A stretch of DNA of 18,935 nucleotides. Source: Parvularia atlantis. Its lineage: Eukaryota > Opisthokonta > Rotosphaerida. Below are positions 1 to 8,928 of the stretch, piece by piece (position 1 is the stretch's first letter; every line of letters begins with the position of its first letter). The position numbers and the translations under genes were made by a program. The stretch is from the NCBI GenBank assembly GCA_943704415.1, contig CALSCO010002344.1, positions 1-18,935 of the forward strand. Direction: 5' to 3'. The notes beneath the pieces are model-generated. The model saw only the letters and a list, made by a program, of their open reading frames with translations. It was not told the origin of the DNA and did no database searches.

Positions 1-47
1 GGGGGGGAGTGAGACCGTGGCCGCGTGCAACACGTGCAGAGACGCGC

Positions 48-1438
48 CTTGAGATCGAGGTTGCGGTCGTGCCCGGCGTCATCCACGGCCTTGACGTGCA
101 CAAACCCTAGGTCGTACCGGCCGCTCGCGAGGTGCTCGGCCGCCGCCGCGCCCTTGGCCTGCAGGTCCGTGTGATAGTCGCCCGTCGCGCCCGGCACGCG
201 CACGATGTCTGCACGCGCCGCACGGTCGGGTCAGTGCTGCGCGGTGCCGTGCGCCAGCCTGGTGCGCTCACCCATCCCGACGGTCATGCCCAAGCCCGCG
301 ATGATGCACGTCGGCGCGATCATGAATGCGCGCAGGCCGTGCAGCTGCTCAAACGGCGGCACGTCCAAGCACGAGCCGCAGCCGCGCAGGAGCACGCAGT
401 TGGCCACGGGCCTGCCCTGCGCCGCGCGCTTGGCGTTGATCGGGTGGTCGCGCAGCACGCGCGTAATCTCGCGCGTCAGCTCGTTAACGAGCTGCAGCGA
501 GGGCGTCAGCAGCTGGCAGCCACAAGCCGCGGGCGCGCCCACACACCGCGCTGGTGAACGCCGCCTCGGCACTCGCTTCCGTGGGCTCGCACACGAGTAG
601 CGGCCGGCTGCGGCGGAGTGGCGCGCGCGCTTGAGGATGCTGCGCCGCATCGCACAGCAGCGGCACCGCGCAGACCTGTCCTTGAGCGGGTCCGTGCCGG
701 TGATCGCGTCGGTGAGGCGCGGCCCGCGCACACGGACGCCGCAGCGGTGCTCGGTCGCGTACTGCACGGCCACGCCGTGCTGTGGGAACGACGGCAGACG
801 TCTGGCCCGGCCGGCGGTTCAGCCGCTCGTGCACGCCACACGCGCGCGCGAGCACACGCGTGAGCACACACGCACAGCCCGTCCAGCGCCGCGCACAGCG
901 CAGGCCCGAGGCCCTCAAAGTTGCGGTCGGCGCGCCGGCGCAGCACCACGCCCGTCGCCTCGTCGAGCGTGGCAAAGTTGGACTGCGGGTGCCGCGCGCC
1001 GCTCAGCCGCAGTGTCCGCGCGCACACGATCACGCGCCTTGAACGCGATGTCGCCCGGCTGCATCGCCAGGCCCGCGCCCATTGACTCGAACGCGCCCCG
1101 CCCGCGGTAATGCTGCCGCGGCTCGTAGCCAAACATGGCCATGTGCGCCGTGTCGCTGCCGCACGCGAGGCCGGGCTCGACCGGGTCGAGCAGGCCAAGC
1201 ACGCCGACGCCTGCGTCCGAACGCATCAACGAAGCCGCGCTGCGGCGGGCCACGCACGCGCGATCTCGTCCAGCGTGGGCAGGGCGGCGGCCTGCATCGG
1301 CGTGCGCCCGCCCAGCGCCGGCACGGCCACGTCGCCGCCGCCGTCGATGAGCACCCAGAGCACGCGCCGGCGCCGCGTCCGCGACGGGATCGCACCGATC
1401 GAGTCAGCGACCGGCCGAACGGGCGGCCAAGAGCTCAT
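48..1438 (-). CDS. apgM: Archaeal-type 2,3-bisphosphoglycerate-independent phosphoglycerate mutase, N-terminal part (gene continues off the left edge)
   Basis: Interconverts 3- and 2-phosphoglycerate in glycolysis and gluconeogenesis without 2,3-bisphosphoglycerate; alkaline-phosphatase-superfamily metalloenzyme, expected in the cytosol. Exons, read on the minus strand: 1258-1438, 1038-1210, 872-982, 676-779, 547-607, 272-491, 48-208. They join in frame to 337 residues; archaeal members are about 400, so the C-terminus is missing. Seen motifs: IDGGGD (about residues 31-36, metal site), GGRTPMQAA, GSDTAH (about 78-83, holding the nucleophile serine), GYEPRQHYRGRGAFE, YATEHRCGVRVRGP, DAITGTDP, DHPINAKRAAQG and VDDAGHD (about 325-331, metal site). 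The start ATG at 1438 is the only Met close upstream of the first strand. The intron at 983-1037 begins GC, and the next donor, at 47, also begins GC. Divergent from the tetraspanin gene. The family call is secure; exon 3/4 borders are less certain. Confidence 0.87.
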
Positions 1439-2080
1439 GTTTTTCAAGTGAACCGGTTTTGGGCTCGGCGCTTCCGTTTTCTCCCCGCCTCCTCTGCCGT
1501 CGTGCCGTCTGCTGCCTCTCCTCTGCTCTCCTGCGGCACCACCGCCCTCATTCTCTGGTCCGCCTCCCGCTGTCTCGGCGCGCATCTCACGGCCAGGCCA
1601 CGCGGCGCGCCGCCCCTCGTTTTTTTTTTTTTGCGCTTTTCTTTTTGCCTCGCGCGACCGCACGCGCCGATGACGTGCGCGGGCGGGCGGGTGCGCGTGG
1701 GCCCGCGGTCGAGCGGCCGGCGCGGGCGCGCGACGGGGCGACAGTTGTGGGCGTGCGGGTTTGGGGGCGTCGGAGGGCGCGCGGCGGTGGGCGTGCGTGG
1801 CACACGCGGCGCGGCGCCGTAACGGCCACATGTGGCGCAGCGTGAAAGCCGTGCCGCGCGCGCGCACCAGGGCGACCTGCGACGCGTGCGCGCAGTGCTT
1901 GACGTGGCAGCGGGCGCGTGACGCGGGTGGACGCGGCGGGGCACGTTGGAGGGGCGCACTCGCGATGCGCACGTGGGGCAACGTGGCACGTCAGCAGCCG
2001 CCTCATACGCGCGCACGCCCGCCTCTGCACAGAGCAAACTTCCGCCAGCCTCCCCGATCCCCCGGCGAGCCGCGCACACC
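1439..2080. promoter_or_regulatory. Divergent intergenic region between the mutase and tetraspanin genes
   Basis: This 642-bp stretch separates two start codons facing outward, so it should carry both promoters and both 5' UTRs. Visible content: pyrimidine-rich plus-strand sequence around 1480-1570, a run of 13 T at 1620-1632 followed by more T-rich sequence to about 1650, then very GC-rich DNA with many CGCG steps. A perfect 10-bp palindrome, CCACATGTGG (E-box-like), lies at 1826-1835. No clear TATA box is seen. Long open frames here on both strands match nothing I recognise and look like high-GC chance frames. Assignment as promoter is by position only. Confidence 0.5.
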
Positions 2081-3745
2081 ATGAGCTCGGTCATCGACAA
2101 GGTCACGAAGACCGTCAAGGTGCGCCACGTGCCGCGTGCGGGATGTGCCCCACAGCTGCTGACGTGACGTTCGCGCCCTGCAAGGACAACTACAACGAGA
2201 TGTCAAGAGGCGGCCAGGTTGTGAAGAAGATCATCCTCGCGAGCAACGCGCTGGTGATGGTGCGTCGCCGTTGAGCGCACAACGCACGTGCGCGTGCCGT
2301 TCGCCGAGCCGCGCCCTCCGCGCAGCTCTTCGGCCTCCTGCTCATCATCGTCGGCGGCGTCGCGGCCGGCGGACAGTTCAGCGCACTCACGTCGACGACG
2401 CTCGCGAGCGGCATCATCGTCATCGGTGTCTTTGTCATGCTCATCGCGATCCTCGGGTGCTGGGGCGCGATGACCGAGAACAAGGTGCGACCCGCCGCTG
2501 CACGTGCCGCGCATCATCCGCCTCGCTTACGCACACGCTCGCGCTCGTGCAGATCCTCCTGTACGTCTACTTTGGCCTGCTACTGTTCTTCGCCGTCATC
2601 CAGTTTGCCGTCGGCATCGCCGCCTACGTCAAGAAGGACGACCTGCCAGAGGTCGCCAACGCGCTCTGGAGCGCTGCGTACGCCACAGACCGCAAATCGA
2701 TTGACGACATCGAGAAGAGCTTCCAGTGCTGCGGCTGGTACAACGTCAGGTGCGCTCGCGTGTGGCCGCGTCAAACAGAACGCGCGCCGCACTGACCCGG
2801 ACTGCGCGCCCAGCGACCGCGCGGTGCCGCCGATGGGCAACGAGGTCACGTGCAGCACCATCCCCGCCCAGGCGGGCAAGCCCGCGTGCTCCGTGCACAA
2901 GTATCAGACGCTCGGGATCATGTACGGCGACAAGAACAACTACGAGGCCCGCGTCGCCCTGATGAACTACCAGATCGACAACAACTGCTGCGGCTGGACA
3001 GAGCCGATCATGCCAGAGGGCTCGTACTGGGTGCGCACGCGTTGTCCGCACCGGCGCATTCTGCGGGTCGCCGACTGCAGCTCTTGCGCAGGTGCCGTTC
3101 AACCCCAACAACACGGAGACGTGCGTTCAGGCGACGGGCAAGACCATGGTGCGCTGCGGGCAGCTTTGTGTGGTGTGCACCAGCTGACCTCGATCGCGAT
3201 CGGGCTGTGCATCAGCCGTGCCGCCTGCACTTTCAGCAGCTGTGGTACGACGCGTACTACTCGTCCACGCCTGCCGGCGACGCGTACGTCGTGCAGCAGC
3301 AGCGCGAGGTGCGGCACCGGGGCTGTCGCGGCCGCCGCACAGGTTGCTCACGCGCGCACGCCCGACGCAGTTCCCCGTTGACCCCAGCGACACGACGTCG
3401 TGCTGCGGCTGGGAGTCGGTGGTCGACGCGGCTATCCCGCCGTACACGAACAACACCTGCGTCCTGACCAAGGGCTTCACGTCGCCGTGCTCGACCGCGG
3501 TCAACGTCGCGCTGTCCAACTCGCTGCAGATCACGGGTGGGGTCGGCATCGCGCTGGGCATCCTGCAGGTGCGTGCCGCCCGCGTGCCTGGCGTGCCTGT
3601 GTGGGCGCTGACGCGCCGCGACCAGATTGCCACGATCATCCTCACGCTCGTGCTCATCATCAAGATCCCGCCGGGTGGCTCGGCCTCGCGACGGAACGAG
3701 GACGCCAACGCGGGTGTGATGGAGGAGCTGCACGACGAGGAGTAG
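2081..3745 (+). CDS. Tetraspanin with an enlarged second extracellular loop carrying three CCG motifs
   Basis: Four-pass membrane protein of the tetraspanin superfamily, expected at the plasma membrane or endosomes as an organiser of membrane microdomains. Exons: 2081-2119, 2185-2259, 2326-2484, 2553-2749, 2814-3030, 3092-3148, 3237-3308, 3371-3568, 3626-3745; every junction keeps frame, giving 377 residues. Membrane segments lie at about 22-52, 62-86, 92-117 and 321-352. The loop between segments 3 and 4 is about 200 residues, long for the family, and holds CCGW at about 150, 215 and 283, each with further cysteines. Two N-glycosylation sequons (NNT at about 235 and 299) lie in this loop. 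The cytosolic tail is acidic, ending HDEE. The first intron may instead end at 2218; both choices keep frame. Same strand as the sterol reductase, 163 bp upstream of it. Partner proteins and function cannot be read from the sequence. Confidence 0.9.
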
Positions 3746-3908
3746 CGGGCCTGCCGCCTTCCACTCCTTTTTCTTTTTCTTTGTCTTGGTCTTCGAGCGT
3801 CGTCGTCCTCTCCTCTTCGCCTCTCTCGTCTTGCCTCCTCTGCCCCCACCCCCCTCCGGCTGGTGCCCTGTCTCTGCACGACTGTCTGTCGTTTGAGAGC
3901 GCGCGAGG
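3746..3908 (+). promoter_or_regulatory. Pyrimidine-rich intergenic spacer (tetraspanin 3' end, sterol reductase promoter)
   Basis: The 163 bp between the tetraspanin stop and the next ATG are strongly C/T-rich on the plus strand from about 3758 to 3860, including T5-C-T5 near 3768-3780. The spacer must hold the tetraspanin 3' end and the promoter and 5' UTR of the reductase. No AATAAA or TATA box is seen. A similar T/C tract follows the neurofibromin stop, so part of this one may be a 3'-end signal. Confidence 0.4.
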
Positions 3909-5349
3909 ATGGTGACGGCGATCGTGACAGGCGGCAACACGTGCGCCACGCGTGCCGTGTCACGCCACCGGCGCGCGCCTCTCACACGCGCGGCCCGCGA
4001 CACGCAGCGGTGTCGGGTGGTGGATCGCCTTCCGCCTGCTCGAGCACGAGCGCGAGCGGCACGGCGGCGGCACGAGCACAGCCCACGTCGACCTCACGCT
4101 CGCCTGCCGCTCGCTCGACAAGGCGGCGCGCGCGCGCGACGAGCTGCGCGCGGCCTTCCCGGACGCGCGCATCGCGCTGCTCCAGGTCGACCTCAGCCGC
4201 CCGGCGTCAGTGCGCGCGGCCTGCGCCGAGTACCGCAAGACGTGCGTGCGCGGCTGCTGCTGCTCGCGCGTGAACCCGCTTGCTGACGGAGGGCCGGCGC
4301 GCAGGCACGACCGCCTCGACCTGCTCTTCGCCAACGCGGGCGTGATGCCCGTGCGGCGCGTCAACTGGCTCGCGCTGGTGGAGCACGTCATCCGCGGCGA
4401 GTTTGCGCTCTTCTTCGAAACGTCCGGGCGCTTCCTGGAGCAGCCGGTCGACGCGCGCACCCCGGACGGCCTCGGCGAGGTCTTCGCGAGCAACGTGTTT
4501 GGGCACTACCTCATGGTCTGTCGCCGTCTGCGCCATCGGCCGCACGCTGACCACAGCCCGTGGCCAGATCCGCCTGCTCGAGGAGCAGCTCGCCGGTGGC
4601 GGGCGCGTCTTTTGGACCGGATCGAGCTCGTCCAACGACTCGTACTTTGACATGGACGACTTCCAGGGCTTCAAGACGTGCGTCGCGCGACGCGGCGGAG
4701 GCGGGTGCTGAGGCGGTGCGCGCGCACGCACGCGCAGCGCGTACCCGTACCAGGCGTCCAAGTACGCCGCAGACCTGATCTCGCACGCGCTCAACCTGGT
4801 GCGGCCCGCGCGCGAGCTGGCGATCGCGCGCCGCTCATGCGCGCGCGCTTCCGTGCAGGAGTACAACCGCAAGGGCATCTACTCGCTCAACACCGCGCCC
4901 GGCACGATGATCACCGGCATCGCCACGTCGCAGTTCCCCGAGTGGATGTTTGCGCTTGTGATGCCGCTCATGGTCCTGGTGCGTCCGTGCATGCGCGTGC
5001 ACGGCACTGCCAGCCGGCCAGCACCGACCGCGCGCGCCGCAGTTCCGCCTCGTGACCGAGAACCTGACGCTGACCGGGTACAACGCGGTCGAGTCGATGA
5101 TCACGCAGCTCGACAAGGACGCGTCGACGGTGCGTGCATCGCCCACGCCCGCTGCCGCGCGCTCACGCCTGCCGCCCGCAGATCGACCTGCGCCGGCAGT
5201 ACGTCAGCTGCACGTCGTTCACCGGCAGCCGCATCGACGGCACCGGCGGCCAGCGCTCGGTGCAGGAGCGCGAGCTGCACCTGCCGGACGAGGACGCGCG
5301 GGAGCTCAAGCGGCGCATTGACGAGCTCGCCAAGCCCTACCTGGCGTGA
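3909..5349 (+). CDS. HSD17B7: 3-ketosteroid reductase of the HSD17B7/Erg27 type (short-chain dehydrogenase)
   Basis: Short-chain dehydrogenase that reduces the 3-keto group of sterol intermediates during C-4 demethylation (zymosterone to zymosterol type reaction), normally NADPH-dependent and on the ER membrane. Exons: 3909-3940, 4008-4241, 4305-4515, 4568-4677, 4738-4798, 4859-4978, 5043-5129, 5182-5349; they give 340 residues, almost the length of human HSD17B7 (341). Seen: nucleotide-binding TGGNTGVG at 7-14, NAG at 99-101, SSSS at 178-181, and the catalytic pair in PYQASKY (Tyr200, Lys204). The segment VFASNVFGHYLM and the spacing PYxxSKYAxDL are typical of HSD17B7 rather than of retinol dehydrogenases or WWOX. 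A hydrophobic stretch at about 243-259 matches the family's membrane-associated region. The first ATG that gives the complete Rossmann motif was chosen. Convergent with neurofibromin, with 120 bp between stops. Confidence 0.9.
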
Positions 5350-5469
5350 CCGCTCGCACCACCGTCATAGACCCCATTTGATCTGTTTTGGCGCCGGCCA
5401 GTGCGCGCACGGCTGGTCGCTGCTATCGCTTCGGCAACACGAAGAAGAAAACAGAAAAGGAAGCAGCAC
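5350..5469. terminator. Convergent 3' region between the sterol reductase and neurofibromin genes
   Basis: Only 120 bp separate the two facing stop codons, so the transcripts' 3' UTRs must be very short or overlap. The end nearer the neurofibromin stop (about 5440-5467) is purine-rich on the plus strand, which is a T/C-rich tract on the minus strand just after that gene's TGA. The reductase side has only a weak GTTTTGG-like patch near 5384. No canonical AATAAA is visible on either strand. Confidence 0.4.
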
Positions 5470-8400
5470 TCACGGCTTGAGCGCAGCCTGGATCAACTGC
5501 GCCACGAGCGCCGCGCACTGCTTCTTCTTGGGCTTGGGCACGGCCACGAACGACCCGCAGTCGGGCAGACCCGCAAAGCCTGTGCGCGCGCGTCAGCACG
5601 CACCAGTCCGCGCGCGGCCGTGCACGCATTACCCAGCTCAGCCAGTAACTGCGCCTGCGTCTTGCGCGGCTTGGCGTCGCGCGGCATGCTCACGACCGTG
5701 AACAGGATCGACTGCACTGCCTCAATCACCTGCCCCCCGTCCGCGCGTAAGCGACGACCAGTGTGCTCCCGCGAGCGCACGCACCTTTACGTTCTGGCTC
5801 GAGCCCGTCACCTGTGCCATCTTGGGCACGATCGAGTCGTACACGAGCAGGAACACGTCCGGCACGGCCACCGCGCCTGCGCGCTCCATACGGTGTCAGC
5901 GCGCACGGCAACGAGCCACGCGCGCACCCTCCGCAAAGAAGCTGTAGATGAAGAGCGTCTCGGTCTCGTACTCGGTGTTTTGCAGCATCGTCGCCATCAG
6001 GCACGCCAGCAGCGACACGGCCGTCGGCTCGGCGCGCGCGAGACGGCCTGGCGCACGCGTCAACCACGCCAGCGTCGCGCGCGCACGGGTCACGCACTGA
6101 ACAGGCCCGACATGCGCGCGTCAGACGCCGTGAGCACACCTGGTGACATGCAAGGGCGCGCGTGAGTTGCACAGCATGCACAGCGCGGGCGCGCGCACCG
6201 GACGACCAGAGCAGCGCCTTGAGGTCGCTCTCCTCTGTGATCGGCAGGATCGGCGCGAGGAAGCCGAGCACCTGCGCAAAGGCCGCGTCGCTGCTCTCGT
6301 GCGCGTCGTCGGTCTGCGCGCGCCCCGTCAGTGTCCCCTCCCTGTCGCAGCTCCCGCCGCACCTCGCCCGCGCTGCCCTTCTCCCCACCCGAGACCTCCA
6401 GCAGCGTCGTCAGCAGGCGCAGCGTCGCGGCCTTGGTGGAGGCGTGCTTGAGCCCGCGCAGCAGCGTCACGGCCATCGCAAACGAGAAGCTCGTGCTGAA
6501 CTGCACGCCGACGAGCGTCTCGAGCTGCGGCTCACGGTCAGCCATGCACGCACGGCACGCCAGGCCGCACGCACCTGCTTGCACACGCTGTCGAGCGGCT
6601 GGCGCGAGGTCATCAGGAACGCCGTCATGGGCGTGTCGTTGAAGAACCCGCGCGAGTCGAGCTGCGGCGCATGCTCAGTCGCACGCGCACGCGCCGGTCC
6701 GCCGCCGCGCACGCACCGTGCGCACGACCACCTCGAGCAGGTCCACGCTCGCCTTGAACAGCTCCACGTGGCTGATCTGCACCAGGCCGACGCCGACCCA
6801 GAACAGCGAGCGCAGGAAGCGCGAGTCGCTGCGCACGCGCGTAGCTCGTCAGACGCACCGCGGCGCGTCCTGTACCGCCGCGACGCACTTGGGCATGTTG
6901 GCCGTCATGCGTTGCAGGCACATGATGATCGCCACGATTAGCTCGTTTTCGTCCTCCTGGAACGCGTTCAGCGCGTCCACCTGTGCGTCACGCGCGTGCG
7001 CGGTGAGCATATCACGTGCACTATCGGCCGCACGGTCGCCGTCGTACCAGCGACAGCAGGATTTGGAACAGCAGAAGCTCGTCCGACACGCGGTTGTGCC
7101 GCGCGAGGCTGCCCAGCGCAACAAAGGCGCGCGGCTGCAGCGCCGGGTTGGGCCGGAACGCCGTCGCGCTCACGAGCGACATCCAGCGGGCGAGCCACGT
7201 CGCGGCCGTGTTGGGCGACGCCGCCAGGCCGATAACATCCAGCAGCGACGAGATGATCGTCTCAAGCGACGAGAGCGTGATGCGGTCGTTGCTGTCGTCG
7301 TTGGCGTCCTGCGGTGCATCGTCGTCAGCCTGGCAGGAGCACCCCAAGCGCACGATGGCGTACCTGGATCATGAACGCGTTGGTCGCGATGCCGCGGCTG
7401 ATGCCAAACAGCAGCTTGTACTTTGGCTCGGAGAACTGGGCGATCATCGTCGTGAGGCTGCGCAGATTGTCCTCGCTCAGCGGCATGGACGTGCACAGCG
7501 ACTGGACGATGTTGACAACGAGGCCGTGCACGGTCGTGCGCATGAGCATCGAGCCCGTTGCCACCACCTGTTTATGTGCGCACACGCTCGTCAGCCGCTT
7601 GCCCTGCGCAGTCGCGGGCGTGTCGGCGCGCCATCGAGATGATGTAGAAGAGCTCCGGCAGATGCTGTTGCACGTCCAGCCGGTTGTTGAACGAGAGCAT
7701 GAGTGTGAAGCGCAGCAGGACGCAGACCTCGGTCCACACCGGGTGCTGGTTGAGCGTAGCGGCTGACGGCGGCGTACGCCGACTTAGCGCAGCGCAGCGA
7801 GACACAGCGGCTCATCGGACGCACCTGGTTGCACGGCCGACTGCGCAATCACGCGCCGCAGCCGCGCGATGATTTTGCCCGCGACCGCATGCACGCTGGC
7901 CGAGGCGAGCGTCACGGCGGTGTCGGCCATGACCTGCGCGCGCGCCACGCGTCACAAAAGCGTCGCCGCTGTCGCGCAGACTCTACCTCGGCCTGTCGCG
8001 AGCCGACCTGGTTCTGCAGCGCGTACTTGTGGAACGCGTCGAGCACGAGGTCGATCGCGTCGTCCACCTTGGCAATCGTGTACCACACCTGGCGCCGCGC
8101 ATGAGGGCTCGAAGACCATCGCCGCATCGGCGCGCACCTTGGATTGCAGCGAGGGGTACATCTCGGCCTCCTCGACCGTGATCTCGATCAGCTGCCGGAC
8201 GATCTCCTCGGTCTGCCGCCGGCACGCAAGCTGTGAGCTCACGTCACGAGAAAGCCCTCGTGCACCGCACCTTCTTGATCTTCTCGACGCTGCCCGCGAT
8301 CGTCGACGGTCGGCAGAAGTACACAAGGTTATTCAGCCACGGCGCCATGTACTCGAGCGCCAAGTGCTGTCGCGGCGGCGGTGAGCGTGCGTGTATGCGC

Positions 8401-8928
8401 GCAGCATGCGATGGAGCTACCTTAAGCTCCATGCTCGACTTCTTGAAGCCGACGAGCGCCTCGCTGAGGAACTCGAGCGTGAGGTGCGGCTCGGTCGCAG
8501 ACAGCTGGCGCCACGCCACCTGGTCAGCCGCACCAGACATGGCGGCAGCCGCACGGGTCACCTTGTTGGCGATCGAGATGACGAACGACGTATTGTTGGC
8601 CGGGATGCACAGGCCCTTCGCCTCAAGCAGCTGGTTGCCGGCGTCAAAGTTGAACGTGATCGACAGCTGCCCGGGCAAGCCGTGGTCAGCCGCCGCCACA
8701 GCGCGACATCGGGCGCGCGCGCGCACGCACACACCGAGTACAGCAGATTGTACGCGGCCTGGCGCAGAGTGGGATCGTCGCTATTGCAGCACGTCACGGG
8801 GACCCCTGCGCGCAAAGGGGCGAACGCGCGCACCTGCCCATGTTGAGCAGGCCCATGTTGAGCAGCGTCCCGGGCACGTCCTTGGGCCGGATCATGCGCG
8901 TGGCCACGTTCGAGTCGGGCTTGGACAG
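5470..8928 (-). other. NF1: Neurofibromin C-terminal helical region (exons 45-65)
   Basis: Exons: 8834-8928, 8735-8780, 8562-8666, 8421-8504, 8271-8366, 8138-8212, 7987-8088, 7825-7933, 7632-7762, 7364-7567, 7048-7308, 6889-6980, 6717-6828, 6575-6661, 6363-6524, 6199-6313, 6098-6139, 5928-6047, 5785-5876, 5633-5729, 5470-5579. Landmarks shared with human NF1: RPKDVPGTLLN, SDDPTLRQAAYNLL, GLCIPANNTSF, EPHLTLEFL, LEYMAPWLNNLV, MYPSLQSK, VMADTAV, LMLSFNN, HGLVVNI, LLFGIS, NPALQPRAF and LFWVGV. The long serine-rich linkers near the human C-terminus are missing, which explains the shorter total. Exon 46, at 46 nt, is close to the shortest. Confidence 0.92.

Noticed and set aside
1-47. Poly-G start of the window as a telomere-like or assembly feature
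   Set aside because: Seven G at the edge is too short to interpret; the stretch lies in an intron of the mutase gene.
1226-1981. A 251-codon open frame on the minus strand running through the divergent intergenic region into the mutase
   Set aside because: Only the last part (from ATG at 1438) matches the mutase; the upstream part is Arg/Ala/Pro-rich high-GC read-through with no recognisable domain.
8834-8870. Tandem 15-bp repeat encoding LLNMG twice
   Set aside because: Human neurofibromin has the same near-repeat (LLNIALLNLG) at this point, so it is an old helix feature, not a recent duplication.
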